NCBI GenBank assembly: GCA_963737625.1
Contig: CAVTTK010000006.1
Span: forward strand, 1 to 64,000
Direction: 5' to 3'
From: Bog-756 sp963737625
GTDB taxonomy: Bacteria; Actinomycetota; Acidimicrobiia; Acidimicrobiales; RAAP-2
Length of the DNA stretch: 64,000 nucleotides
The translations under genes and the position numbers were made by a program. The notes beneath the pieces are model-generated. The model was not told the DNA's origin. It saw nothing but the letters and a program-made list of their open reading frames with translations, and did no database searches. The stretch's first letter is position 1. The number at the start of each line of letters is the position of its first letter. Of this stretch, positions 35,480 to 44,693 are shown piece after piece.

Positions 35480-35873
35480 GACAACCTCCCTGGGATGTCC
35501 TCCCCACCATGAACGGTGTGTGAGGCCTGGTAAGTCCAGACTGCTTTCGATGACGCATGTGTCCCGACGCCGTCAGAGCCTGTCACCGGGCCAATCCCAT
35601 ATTCGCGCTGACTCGCAGGTCCCACAAGGGCTGCGAAGTGTGATCCATCTGTCAATCGGACCAGGGTTTCCCCTCCGAGAGTAGACGTTGCTCTGCAACA
35701 GGAGACCGGCGGGTAAGCGAGACACAAGCACCGGTCCTCGGCCGACGCATCAGGCATCGCGAGTTTGTCATGAGATCCGTCCGCCCGCCGTCCCTGGCAG
35801 TCGCGGGTGGGAGGGACTGAGTGTTTCCGGCGAGGTCTGGGCGCCCCGGCAGTGAAGGTGCCATGATGACGGC
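35480..35873. other. Gap of 394 bases, nothing supported
   Basis: No coding frame with family features on either strand. It includes the promoter regions of the divergent oxidoreductase and PPOX genes; no clear operator was found. Confidence 0.3.
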
Positions 35874-36326
35874 ATGGCCACCCGGTCGCCTACGGAGCGC
35901 AAGGCCGATGCCCTGTCGAAACTCACGGCGGCCAAGGCCAACGTGTGGGTTGCTTCCGCCTCACCTACTGGTGCCGTCCACCTCGTGCCGGTGACTCACA
36001 CCTGGAACGGGAGCCAGATCGTCCTAGCCACCGGGCCGAAGTCACGCACGGTCGCCAACGTCACAGCCAACCCGCGGGTACGCCTCGCCCTGGGTGAAAC
36101 ACGAGACGTGGTCGTGATCGATGCTGTCCTGGTCGAGGCCGTGCCCACATCCGAGGCCCACCCGGCACTTGCCGAGGCGTACGCCGCTCAGGCGGACTGG
36201 GACCCCCGGACCGATAGCGGGGACTACGTCTATCTGGTGTTCGCCCCTTCGCGAATCCAGGCCTGGACTGAGGCCGAGGACCCGGCCGGTCGCACCGTCA
36301 TGCGCAATTCGGAGTGGGAAGTCTGA
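35874..36326 (+). CDS. PPOX-fold (pyridoxamine 5'-phosphate oxidase-like) flavin/F420 protein
   Basis: 150 residues. Split-barrel features: ANVWVASASPTGAVHLVPVT, then TGPKSRTVANVTANPRVRLA, and the C-terminal YVYLVFAPSRIQAWTEAED. It resembles TIGR03668-type actinobacterial proteins that may use F420 or FMN. The substrate is unknown. A degenerate copy of its last 35 residues lies at 40790-40924. Confidence 0.75.
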   Translation: MATRSPTERKADALSKLTAAKANVWVASASPTGAVHLVPVTHTWNGSQIVLATGPKSRTVANVTANPRVRLALGETRDVVVIDAVLVEAVPTSEAHPALAEAYAAQADWDPRTDSGDYVYLVFAPSRIQAWTEAEDPAGRTVMRNSEWEV

Positions 36327-36771
36327 GTTCCACCCGCTAGCCCCACCCTAGGTCGTGTTAGGGGATCAGTTGCGTTAGCCCATCGTGGGGACCGGTCCCG
36401 TAGACCCGCGGCTCAGATAACCGGCGCGAGTTCGTCCAAGGCAGCGGCGATGATCCGAGGGCCTGACGGGCCACCCTTCGTGCTCGAACCGTAGGTGGGG
36501 CATCGATCGGCCCGATTGATGGAGCCATCACCTAGACGTCGTCAATCCGGCCACGGACGTTGACAGCCCAGCCGTTGAGGATGAAGCTAACTGTGAGCCC
36601 TGGCAGTGCGAATGGGCCGGGCGATGCACTGGGCCGCAGCTCAACCCGGCGGTGGCATCCTGTCGGCATCTTCTTGCGCTCTTATTGGGAGAAGCGAAAA
36701 CGGGGGTCGAGCGGCCCGGCAAGGTACTTGGAACCACTACCCCGGTAACACGAAGATGGAGGCACGAGACT
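36327..36771. other. Gap of 445 bases, nothing supported
   Basis: No gene seen. The end holds a GGAGG ribosome site 10 bases before the catalase ATG. No clear OxyR, PerR or FurA box was found. Confidence 0.3.
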
Positions 36772-38223
36772 ATGGAACCTAACCCGACGACGACAGACTC
36801 CGGTATCCCGGTTGAGAGCGACGAACACTCGCTCACGGTTGGGCCCGACGGGCCGATTCTGCTGCAGGATCACTATGCCATCGAGCAGATGGCCCAGTGG
36901 AACCGGGAACGGGTACCGGAGCGCCAGCCGCACGCCAAGGGCAGCGGCGCCTTCGGCCGGCTCGAAGTCAACAGCGATGTCAGCGCCTACACGAAGGCGG
37001 CGCTGTTCCAGCCAGGGGCAAACACAGACCTGGTAGCCAGATTCTCGACTGTGGCCGGCGAGCGTGGAAGCCCGGACACCTGGCGCGACCCCCGAGGTTT
37101 CGCCATCAAGTTCTACACGACCGAGGGCAACTACGACATGGTCGGGAACAACACTCCGGTCTTCTTCATCCGCGACCCGATGAAGTTCCAGCATTTCATC
37201 CGCTCGCAGAAGCGCAGGGCCGACAACAACCTGCGTGACCACGACATGCAGTGGGACTTTTGGACCCTGTCACCGGAGTCAGCGCACCAGGTGACTTATC
37301 TCATGGGTGACCGCGGCATTCCGAGGACGTGGCGGCACATGAACGGCTACGGCTCGCACACCTACATGTGGGTCAACGCCCGAGGCGAGAAGTCCTGGGT
37401 CAAGTACCACTTCATCAGCGAGCAGGGGGTCGAATGCCTCACCCAAGAAGAGGCTGACCGGTTGGCATCCACCGATGGCGACTTCCACACCCGCGACCTG
37501 TTTGAGGCCATTACGCGGGGCGACTATCCTTGTTGGGCCCTCAAGGTCCAGATCATGCCATTCGAAGACGCCAAGGACTACCGATTCAACCCCTTCGACC
37601 TGACCAAGGTGTGGCCGCACTCGGACTACCCGCTCATCGAGGTGGGCCGGATGACCCTTGACCGGAACCCGACTGACTACCACTCCGAAATCGAGCAACT
37701 GGCCGTCGAACCCAGCAACATGGTTCCAGGGATCGGGCCGAGCCCGGACAAGATGCTTCTGGGCCGAATGTTCTCTTACCCGGATGCCCACCGCTACCGC
37801 ATCGGCGTGAACTACAACCAGCTGCCGGTGAACGCCCCCATTTCACCAGTGAACAGCTACAGCAAAGACGGGGCGATGCGCTACAACAAGGTGTCCGACC
37901 CGGTGTACGCACCGAACTCAAAGGGCGGCCCGCGGGCCGACACCGAACGATACGGCGAGCCGGCGGGCTGGCACACCGATGGGGAGATGGTGCGCACCGC
38001 CTACACCCCCCGCGTGGAGGACGACGACTGGGGTCAGGCCGGCACGCTGGTGCGCCAGGTGATGAATGACTCAGAACGTGATCGGATGGTCGGCAACATC
38101 GTCGGCCACCTTCTCGACGGTGTCACTGAGCCCGTCCTCCAACGGGCCTTCGAGTACTGGCGCAATGTGGACGAGGACCTGGGTCAGCGGGTCGAGAAGG
38201 GGGTCGACGCCGGTCATTCCTGA
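36772..38223 (+). CDS. katA: Monofunctional heme catalase
   Basis: 483 residues from ATG 36772 (GGAGG upstream). Small-subunit (clade 3-type) length. Distal His54 in RVPERQPHAKGSGAFG, distal Asn in YDMVGNNTPVFFIRDP (about 125), and the proximal heme Tyr in GRMFSYPDAHRYRIGVNYNQ (about 337) are all present. It converts hydrogen peroxide to water and oxygen in the cytoplasm. It lies among other redox genes of element B. The upstream frame has no start that matches better. Confidence 0.95.
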   Translation: MEPNPTTTDSGIPVESDEHSLTVGPDGPILLQDHYAIEQMAQWNRERVPERQPHAKGSGAFGRLEVNSDVSAYTKAALFQPGANTDLVARFSTVAGERGSPDTWRDPRGFAIKFYTTEGNYDMVGNNTPVFFIRDPMKFQHFIRSQKRRADNNLRDHDMQWDFWTLSPESAHQVTYLMGDRGIPRTWRHMNGYGSHTYMWVNARGEKSWVKYHFISEQGVECLTQEEADRLASTDGDFHTRDLFEAITRGDYPCWALKVQIMPFEDAKDYRFNPFDLTKVWPHSDYPLIEVGRMTLDRNPTDYHSEIEQLAVEPSNMVPGIGPSPDKMLLGRMFSYPDAHRYRIGVNYNQLPVNAPISPVNSYSKDGAMRYNKVSDPVYAPNSKGGPRADTERYGEPAGWHTDGEMVRTAYTPRVEDDDWGQAGTLVRQVMNDSERDRMVGNIVGHLLDGVTEPVLQRAFEYWRNVDEDLGQRVEKGVDAGHS

Positions 38224-38349
38224 GCCGGAGCAATCCGAGCGATTTGGGTATCTCGGTCTGCCGGGCGACCGGCTCAGCAAGACGCGAACGAGAATGGCAA
38301 CCAGCCAAGCGCATCATCGGGCGGTTATCAGCAGAAGAAGGAGCGATTA

Positions 38350-38997
38350 ATGTCCACGAGTGGATCGACCGTCGCCGGGATAAAGCTCCCTGACACCGCG
38401 TTGGCACGAACCGCCACCGAGCTGGTACGGGATTCCACCACCGATCTCGTGTTCCACCATTCGCGCCGGGTGTTCTGGTTCGGAAGTTTGCAGGGCCGGA
38501 ACCGAGGGCTCAGTTTCGATCTCGAACTGCTGTACATCGGGGCAATGTTCCACGATCTTGGACTCAATGAGCCATTCCGGAGCAGCGGACGGCGCTTCGA
38601 GATCGACAGCGCGGACGAGGCCCGCCGATTCCTCCAGAGCCATGGTGTGCCCGAGGACAGCATTCGTCGGGTATGGACCGCTATCGCTCTGCACACGACG
38701 CCGGGTATTCCCGAATTCATGGAGCCGGAGGTCGCCCTGGTCACCGCCGGCGTTGAGTACGACGTGCTCGGAATCGGATATCACGACATCAGCGACGCCG
38801 ACCGCACCGAGATCACTGCCCTGCACCCGCGACCGGACTTCAAGCGAAGCATTCTTCAGGCGTTCACCGAGGGCATTGCCGCCAAACCGGAAACGACGTT
38901 CGGCAATGTCAAGGCGGACGTCCTCGAGCGATTCGTACCGGGCTACCAACGGGCTAACTTCGTTGACGTCATCGAGAATTCCGACTGGCCCGAATAG
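38350..38997 (+). CDS. HD-domain hydrolase (cyanamide hydratase-like)
   Basis: 215 residues, AGAAGGAG site before ATG 38350. The HD metal ligands are seen as VFHHSRRVFWFG (H), YIGAMFHDLGLNEPF (HD) and VWTAIALHTTPGIPEF; later ligands lie around EYDVLGIGYHDIS. The Ddi2/cyanamide-hydratase-like HD family hydrates nitrile-like compounds, but many members are uncharacterised phosphohydrolases. It is 126 bases behind the catalase gene and may be co-transcribed. Confidence 0.75.
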   Translation: MSTSGSTVAGIKLPDTALARTATELVRDSTTDLVFHHSRRVFWFGSLQGRNRGLSFDLELLYIGAMFHDLGLNEPFRSSGRRFEIDSADEARRFLQSHGVPEDSIRRVWTAIALHTTPGIPEFMEPEVALVTAGVEYDVLGIGYHDISDADRTEITALHPRPDFKRSILQAFTEGIAAKPETTFGNVKADVLERFVPGYQRANFVDVIENSDWPE

Positions 38998-39464
38998 GCA
39001 CTCATCCCCTGAACGTCGATCCGACAGAGTGCTCCATAGGCTGCCGTTGAGATTGAGGCCTGCATTCCGGGCTCAGTGCGCACCAGATAGTGGTTCGTTG
39101 CCGATTAATATCGCCCGATCAGTCGAGATTCGAAGGGTCGGTGAATCCCTGCTCCGATGAGCGGAATCCTCCGGCCCGAGTGCCTGTAGGGCGGTGGCAC
39201 TCAAATCCCTGGCGAAGTCTGCGTGGCAGTCCCCCCTTCCCAGGTTCAGAGTCGCGGGAGGGCCCTCGTGTCTCAGGGATAAGCGCTGATGCGTCGTACC
39301 TGGACAAGGCCCGGCAGTGGTAGGGGGCGCTGCTCCATGCGTACCTACTGTCGTCGCCGCTGCTTGTCTCCACCGTCTTTGAAGGATTTCCGCCTAACCG
39401 TGAGGCCGAGCCCGATGCAATTTTCGTTTGCCAGCTGCAAGTCAGTTGGAGGCCGGCCTCTTGC
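38998..39464. other. Gap of 467 bases, nothing supported
   Basis: Convergent region between the HD hydrolase and the aldo/keto reductase. No coding frame or clear terminator hairpin was recognised. Confidence 0.3.
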
Positions 39465-40493
39465 TCAGGCGGTGGCAGGAGTGCGCCACAAATCGATGCC
39501 GGCATCGACTGCATAGTTGTCAATGCTGGTGAGCTCATCAGCTGCGAAATCAAGGCTGCCGAGGGCCGCGACGTTCTGGTCAAGTTGAGCCACGCTGCTG
39601 GCGCCGATTAGCACGGACGAGATTCGACCGTCCCGAAGGGCCCAGGCGATGGCCATCTGCGCCAGGGACTGTCCCCGCTTCCGAGCGATTTCGTTGAGGC
39701 CCCGGATCCGGGCGAGGTTGTCGTCGTTGATCATCTCGGGCGTGAATGAGCCACCCAGTGAGGCCCGGGAACCTGGAGGGATGCCGTTGAGGTATCGATC
39801 GGTCAGCAGCCCCTGCGCTAGGACGGAGAAGGCGATGCACCCGATGCCTTCCGTCTCGAGAACGTCGAGCAGGCGGTCTTCGATCCAGCGGTTGAACATT
39901 GAATACGAGGGTTGATGGATCAACAATGGAGTGCCGAGACGGCGCAAGATGGCCACCGCTTCGGTGGTGCGCTGGTCGGAGTACGAGGAGATACCGACAT
40001 AAAGGGCCCTGCCGGAGGTGACGGCGGAGTGGAGTGCGCCGAGGGTCTCCTCGAGTGGGGTGTCGGGGTCGAAGTGATGGTGATAGAAGATGTCGACGTA
40101 GTCGAGGCCGAGGCGTCGAAGGCTCTGATCCAGGCTGGCCAGGAGATACTTACGTGAGCCGAGATCGCCGTAAGGGCCAGGCCACATGTCCCAACCGGCC
40201 TTGGTGGAGATGACCAATTCGTCGCGATGGTCGCGGAAGTCCTCGCGAAGGATCCGGGCGAAGTTGGTCTCGGCACTTCCATACGGGGGCCCGTAGTTGT
40301 TCGCCAGGTCGAAATGAGTGATGCCCAAGTCGAAGGCTCGTCGCAAGGTCGCCCGCTGCGTCTCGATGGGCCGGTCATCGCCGAAGTTCTGCCACAACCC
40401 AAGCGATACCGCAGGCAGCAGCAGGCCGCTGCTCCCACAGCGGCGATACGTCATTGCCCGGTAGCGGTCACCGGTAGGGAGGTATTCGATCAC
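39465..40493 (-). CDS. Aldo/keto reductase (YghZ/AKR14-like)
   Basis: 342 residues from GTG 40493, chosen because it gives the family start VIEYLPTGDRYRAMTYRRCG, followed by LLLPAVSLGLWQNFGDD. The catalytic tetrad is visible: Asp in GITHFDLANNYG, Tyr in the same motif, Lys in LVISTKAGWDMWPG, and His in IFYHHHFDPDTPLEETLGAL. The C-terminal NADPH-binding segment is RISSVLIGASSVAQLDQNVA. Relatives (YghZ) detoxify methylglyoxal and reduce L-glyceraldehyde 3-phosphate. Minus strand, alone. Confidence 0.88.
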   Translation of the reverse strand: MIEYLPTGDRYRAMTYRRCGSSGLLLPAVSLGLWQNFGDDRPIETQRATLRRAFDLGITHFDLANNYGPPYGSAETNFARILREDFRDHRDELVISTKAGWDMWPGPYGDLGSRKYLLASLDQSLRRLGLDYVDIFYHHHFDPDTPLEETLGALHSAVTSGRALYVGISSYSDQRTTEAVAILRRLGTPLLIHQPSYSMFNRWIEDRLLDVLETEGIGCIAFSVLAQGLLTDRYLNGIPPGSRASLGGSFTPEMINDDNLARIRGLNEIARKRGQSLAQMAIAWALRDGRISSVLIGASSVAQLDQNVAALGSLDFAADELTSIDNYAVDAGIDLWRTPATA

Positions 40494-40789
40494 GTCGCGG
40501 CTGCTCCGTTTCGTCGCTGAAACGAATCTATTCCAAAGACAGAACGAAATGCACTTTTGATGCTGACCTGGGTCGCAGGTGCTAAGGGACATCGTCGGAT
40601 CTGCGGCGGCTCGCGCTCAAGGGCGACCATCTTGCGTAGAGGCAAGCCGATCTTCGCCGATTTGCCGTTCTCGTTTCGCTTGCTCAGGAGTGGGACGATT
40701 GTGAAACAGGTAGCAACGAAGACGTCACTGTGGTCACTCGTCTTCTTGAGAAGTGAGAGGCGCCGTCGACCCGTACTGTGAGTAACCAC
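40494..40789. other. Gap of about 300 bases, nothing supported
   Basis: No coding frame with family features between the aldo/keto reductase start and the PPOX remnant. Confidence 0.3.
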
Positions 40790-40924
40790 GTCCGTTCGGG
40801 AGGCCCGGACCGACGGCGGCAAGTACGCATACCTCGCGTTCGACCTGCAGCGCATCCAAGTCTGGAAGGAGGCGAGGACCTCGCCGGACGCAGCACCATG
40901 CGCAATGGGGAATGGCAGGTCTGA
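40790..40924 (+). pseudogene. Fragment of a PPOX-family gene (C-terminal end)
   Basis: With one frame change near 40875 the sequence reads REARTDGGKYAYLAFDLQRI, then QVWKEAEDLAGRSTMRNGEW and QV before a stop. This aligns with the end of the PPOX protein at 35874-36326 (DYVYLVFAPSRIQAWTEAED, then PAGRTVMRNSEWEV). It is a remnant of a second homologous gene, not a copy of the first at DNA level. Confidence 0.65.
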
Positions 40925-41170
40925 GCCGACGCCTCAGAGGCGTAATGCAAAAGTGAGTGAGCGAGTGAGTCTCAATACGTCTCCTTAAGCGTCTCAGGCG
41001 CGGGTCGCATGTCTTGGTCGACCCTCGCGAAAGGAGGCCCTCTCTCCGCCCATCTCGAGTCCAATCGGATGACGGGACAGACAGGGCTTGTGGATGCCAG
41101 AGGTTGCGAATGCGACTCGACTCCAGCCGATAGTGTGATTTATCTGGGCACCTGCCGTTCCAACGGACGA

Positions 41171-42325
41171 TCACCGATCGGAATCCCGGCGCCGGGGAGC
41201 GACCACGACTGGGGGTCGATGTTCGTCGTAGGAGAAGCCACCTGGTGAGCGCTGTGGCGGCCGGTGGGGAGCCACCGGGCCCGATTGCAGGTGCCGACGG
41301 GACCCTGACCACGGTGCCGGTGGCGCAGTCACCCGATCGGCGAGCCGGTAGGCCACCCGCTCGTAATTGACCCTCCATCCCACGAATACCGGCCAGGCCT
41401 GTTCGGCGTCGCGCTCCATCGAGAACCCTGCATCGCGCAGGACTTCGACAGCCTCGGCGAACTCCTCGTAGGTCAGTGCGAGCGGGCCGTCGGGGCTCGG
41501 ATCGGGGTCGACCTCCCAACCCAACGTTTCGGCGATGCGGTTGAGCGCGGTGAACCCCATCCGCAGGCATAGCCGGGCGTTCGACGATGCGCTGCTCGGT
41601 GCGAGAGCCAGGTGCATTGCCGCACCGTCGAGTACGGCTAGCAATCCAATGAGCCAGGAGTACCAGTTCTCCGGTGAACGGAACAGAAGCAAGACGGGAT
41701 ATGTCGTGTGGCTCTCGGCCAGGTCGGCCGCCCACGCCTCCCATGCGGCGTAAAACTCGGGAAGGGTGTCGGTAATGCCGACGATCTGGTGGCGGACCAG
41801 CACCTCCGGACCCCACGCCGGCACACCGGCCCGACTCTCGAGTTGGGCCACCAGTCCTTCTCGCCGGTTGAAGGCTCCGTAGAGGGACGGAAGATAGGCG
41901 ATCTGCAGCGCCACCACCACCACCCAGATGGCACCCGCGAGGACATCGATCGCAGAATTCCGTGGGCCCCCAACGTGGACTGCGCCGACAGTGAACAGCG
42001 ACGCCGTTGCTTGGAGTACGGCCTCCCCGAGGTCGTTCGTGGTCGAGTACAGCATCAGCGCGAATCCCACGACAAAACCCCCGGCCCACACCAGCAGCTG
42101 AGCCACCAGGGCGACCGGGCCCGTCGGGGCGAGGACGGCGTCCTTGGCCTCATAGGTTCGCACCAAGCGTGAAAGCCCCAGAAACGCTAGGCGAACCAAC
42201 CGGGTGACGTACACCGATACCCGTTCGACGCCCCTCGGGCTCCGCGGCAGCACCATGGCGAACAGGAGGCTGGAACCGGTGAGCAGGACCACTACAACCC
42301 CGAGAGCGAAGAGAATTTGGTCCAT
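41171..42325 (-). CDS. Membrane protein with possible pore loop (channel-like), unknown
   Basis: 384 residues. Three or four membrane helices occupy the first 160 residues (LFALGVVVVLLTGSSLLFAM, VALVAQLLVWAGGFVVGFAL, VLAGAIWVVVVALQIAYLPS). Between them ASLFTVGAVHVGGP resembles a potassium-channel pore helix and filter (T-x-G), but the exact TVGYG signature is absent. The long C-terminal cytoplasmic part is helical (ALTYEEFAEAVEVLRDAGFS) and ends in a basic, proline-rich tail. Probably an ion-channel-like or sensory membrane protein. A 74-residue frame lies 11 bases upstream. Confidence 0.6.
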   Translation of the reverse strand: MDQILFALGVVVVLLTGSSLLFAMVLPRSPRGVERVSVYVTRLVRLAFLGLSRLVRTYEAKDAVLAPTGPVALVAQLLVWAGGFVVGFALMLYSTTNDLGEAVLQATASLFTVGAVHVGGPRNSAIDVLAGAIWVVVVALQIAYLPSLYGAFNRREGLVAQLESRAGVPAWGPEVLVRHQIVGITDTLPEFYAAWEAWAADLAESHTTYPVLLLFRSPENWYSWLIGLLAVLDGAAMHLALAPSSASSNARLCLRMGFTALNRIAETLGWEVDPDPSPDGPLALTYEEFAEAVEVLRDAGFSMERDAEQAWPVFVGWRVNYERVAYRLADRVTAPPAPWSGSRRHLQSGPVAPHRPPQRSPGGFSYDEHRPPVVVAPRRRDSDR

Positions 42326-42336
42326 ACAGAGTCAGG

Positions 42337-42561
42337 TCAGCAGATCTCAATGGCTTCGCGCGGAATTAATTCATTTTGCCATTTCTCCATCGTGCCGTCG
42401 ATGCCGGCGTGATCAGGGAGTCCTCGATCTAGTTGCTCGAACAACAATATGGGAATCGAGACCAATAAGCGCGGGAAACGGGGCCCACCAGGACCGCCGT
42501 AGGCCCAGTTCAGCCCAGTTATGTCGTTAGCCCACTCACGAACACCCCCTCGGCCACTCAT
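42337..42561 (-). CDS. Small hypothetical protein upstream of the channel-like gene
   Basis: 74 residues from ATG 42561 (contains ANDITGLNWAYGGPGGPRFP). No family recognised. It is supported only by its position 11 bases before the membrane-protein gene and its complete frame. Base composition is more AT-rich than its neighbours, so it may be a chance frame. Confidence 0.3.
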   Translation of the reverse strand: MSGRGGVREWANDITGLNWAYGGPGGPRFPRLLVSIPILLFEQLDRGLPDHAGIDGTMEKWQNELIPREAIEIC

Positions 42562-42594
42562 TCATGGCCTGCAGCAATATGGATTGAGGTCACG

Positions 42595-43067
42595 GCCACC
42601 TCGGTGGACTTCTACCGTGGCGGTTGGTGCCCGTACTGCAACCTGGCGTTGCGGACCTACCAACATGAACTGCTGCCCGAGTTGGCTGCTTTCAGGGCCC
42701 GATTGGTGGCCATCAGCCCCCAGTCACCTGATCAATCGCTGTCCACCTCAGAAAAGGCCGAGCTCGACTTCACCGTGCTGTCCGACCCTGGTAACCGCGT
42801 CGCCAGCAGCGTCGGCATCGTCTTCCAGCAAGCCGAAGAAGTCCTCGAAGCCCAGCGAAAACTCGGCCTCGATCTGGCCAGGTGAACGCGGAAGGTTCCA
42901 CCCAGTTGCCCATGCCCACCGTCCTCATCGTGGACAAGGACCGCACAGTCCGTTTCGTGGACGTACAGCCCGACTACACGGCCCGATGCATTACGAGGGG
43001 GTCCCGGCTCCCACCTGGCGGTTTCTGGAGACCACTCGATCCCTCTGATCGGGCCTTATCAAATTGA
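42595..43067 (+). pseudogene. Peroxiredoxin-like (AhpC/TSA) pseudogene
   Basis: The frame from 42595 gives VDFYRGGWCPYCNLALRTYQ, the CPxC motif of thioredoxin-fold alkyl hydroperoxide reductases, and continues to QRKLGLDLAR before a stop. The next frame, from about 42882, continues the same protein as VNAEGSTQLPMPTVLIVDKD and RTVRFVDVQPDYTARC. The N-terminus is missing and there is one frameshift near 42880, so it is inactive unless the shift is a sequencing error. Confidence 0.7.
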
Positions 43068-43689
43068 GCGGCGACCCATCCCTGCTCGTGGCGTGCACAT
43101 GTACCGGATGAATTGAGGATGGGCGGGTTGGTGTGCGAAACGAATGGAGATCTTCTCTCTGCTGTTGTCGTTGCCAAAAACCGCGGATCTCAGGGTCGAC
43201 CGGTGATCCCGCCCTGGGTGGCAACCCCAGGAGCATCGGTGGGGAGGACCTCCCGGCCCGGCACGTTCGGTCGGGCAGGACACTTGATGGCAGTTCACGT
43301 ATCCGCAAAGTTTCTTCTGGTGGTGACCAATTTCGAGCGGTTGGACGAGTGGCCCGGAGCACTTCTTGCATCCGTGCTTGAACTGCTGGCGGAAACGGAA
43401 GGTCAAATCATCCGTCGGCGACACTGGACCTGTCACCGGACGACCTCGCATCTTCTTGGGATCTCGTGGCTGAGGCGGCTGCATTGCCTGATCCTCCGGG
43501 GCAGCCCGATGCGGGGGAAGAAGTTGCGAGCACCTACTGGTATGAGCAAGCGCTGGGCGATCTCCTCGACAGGGGATTTCTATCGGAACTCGAGGACCAC
43601 TTGTTTCGTGTCTCAGATCTTGAGACCTAGCTGCGATTTAGCGGCGGTCATGATCGTCGCGCCGGGCTCGTACGAAGACGCTCCGCTTC
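43068..43689. other. Gap of 620 bases with a short unrecognised fragment
   Basis: On the plus strand about 43390-43630 one frame reads a coherent C-terminus (LDLSPDDLASSWDLVAEAAA, then YWYEQALGDLLDRGFLSELE) ending at a stop near 43630. No start, ribosome site or family was found, so it is treated as a fragment. Confidence 0.3.
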
Positions 43690-44532
43690 CTACACGAAGC
43701 GCTGAACGAAATCCAAGGCGAGGTTCGCAACTTCGCGCCAACCGCTGTCGATCGTGAGGGCGTGACCCCGCCCTGGTACTTCGACGAACTCGGTGATACC
43801 AGGGTTCTTGAGCTGCTTCTTGTAGGCCGCCTGGGAGATGGCCCGGGGGGCGATGTTGTCCTTCTCGCCCGAGACCATCAACATCGGGCCGCGATCAGGA
43901 TTTCGCGTGTCAACCTTGGCCTCCGACCACGGATTGAGATTCGCCGCGGCGGCCTGGAACAGGGGAACTCCAGAAGCCGGCACAACAAAGGTGTCGTACA
44001 GCTCGCGGGCCTCTTCCTCGCTGACTGCGTTGGCAAACGCGAAGCGAAACTGGTCGTAGGTGAGCGGGACGGCACGATGCCGGTTGGCCGGGTTGCCCAA
44101 CACCGGCTTGGCCGACCGCAACGAAGAGATGGGCAGCGGGAGCACTCCACGAAAGGGGGCGGCGTCGATCGCCACCGAGGCCGCCGATAGCCCCCGACCG
44201 GCCACGATCTCGGTCAGCAGCCCGCCAAAGGAGTGGCCGATCACCGCTGGCTTCTTCTCCAGGCCGCCGATGACCTCGGCGTAGTGGTCGGCCACCTGGC
44301 CAACGGTCTTACCGGCGAACACGTCCGGCTGCTCGTTGCCCTCCTCGACCGTGTCGGGGTCGTCGGGCCAGCCCGCTAGCACCGGGGCGTAGCCGGCCTT
44401 GTCAAAGACCAACCCCCACCGGTCCCAGCTACTGGCCAGCAGCCACAGGCCGTGGATGAACACCACCGGCTTCCGCCCCGAGGCGTTGGCCTGGGCGATC
44501 TGCCCGCTCGTGTGCTCGTCAATCGTCGACAT
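43690..44532 (-). CDS. Alpha/beta hydrolase
   Basis: 280 residues. Oxyanion motif VVFIHGLWLLASSWDRWG, nucleophile elbow VIGHSFGGLLTEIVAG (Ser in GHSFG), acid in SGEKDNIAP and catalytic His in VPGRGHALTIDSGW. A GGAAG ribosome site precedes ATG 44532. It resembles the lipase/esterase group found near other detoxification genes. The substrate is unknown. Divergent from the PucR regulator gene, which may control it. Confidence 0.85.
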   Translation of the reverse strand: MSTIDEHTSGQIAQANASGRKPVVFIHGLWLLASSWDRWGLVFDKAGYAPVLAGWPDDPDTVEEGNEQPDVFAGKTVGQVADHYAEVIGGLEKKPAVIGHSFGGLLTEIVAGRGLSAASVAIDAAPFRGVLPLPISSLRSAKPVLGNPANRHRAVPLTYDQFRFAFANAVSEEEARELYDTFVVPASGVPLFQAAAANLNPWSEAKVDTRNPDRGPMLMVSGEKDNIAPRAISQAAYKKQLKNPGITEFVEVPGRGHALTIDSGWREVANLALDFVQRFV

Positions 44533-44693
44533 GGTCGGCTTCCTTTTCTCGGTTCCCTGTTGGGTCGAGTCTGGCGACCGAGACGGCCGATGTCATTGTG
44601 CAGCGAGGGCCGGATTCAGGCTCGCTCTTGTGCACGCGCACAACGACTGGACGATGAACCCTGGCTAGGTTGGGCTAATGACTCGATCAGATC

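Noticed and set aside
41171..42325. Definite potassium channel
   Set aside because: The pore-like segment lacks a TVGYG-type selectivity filter, so only channel-like is justified.
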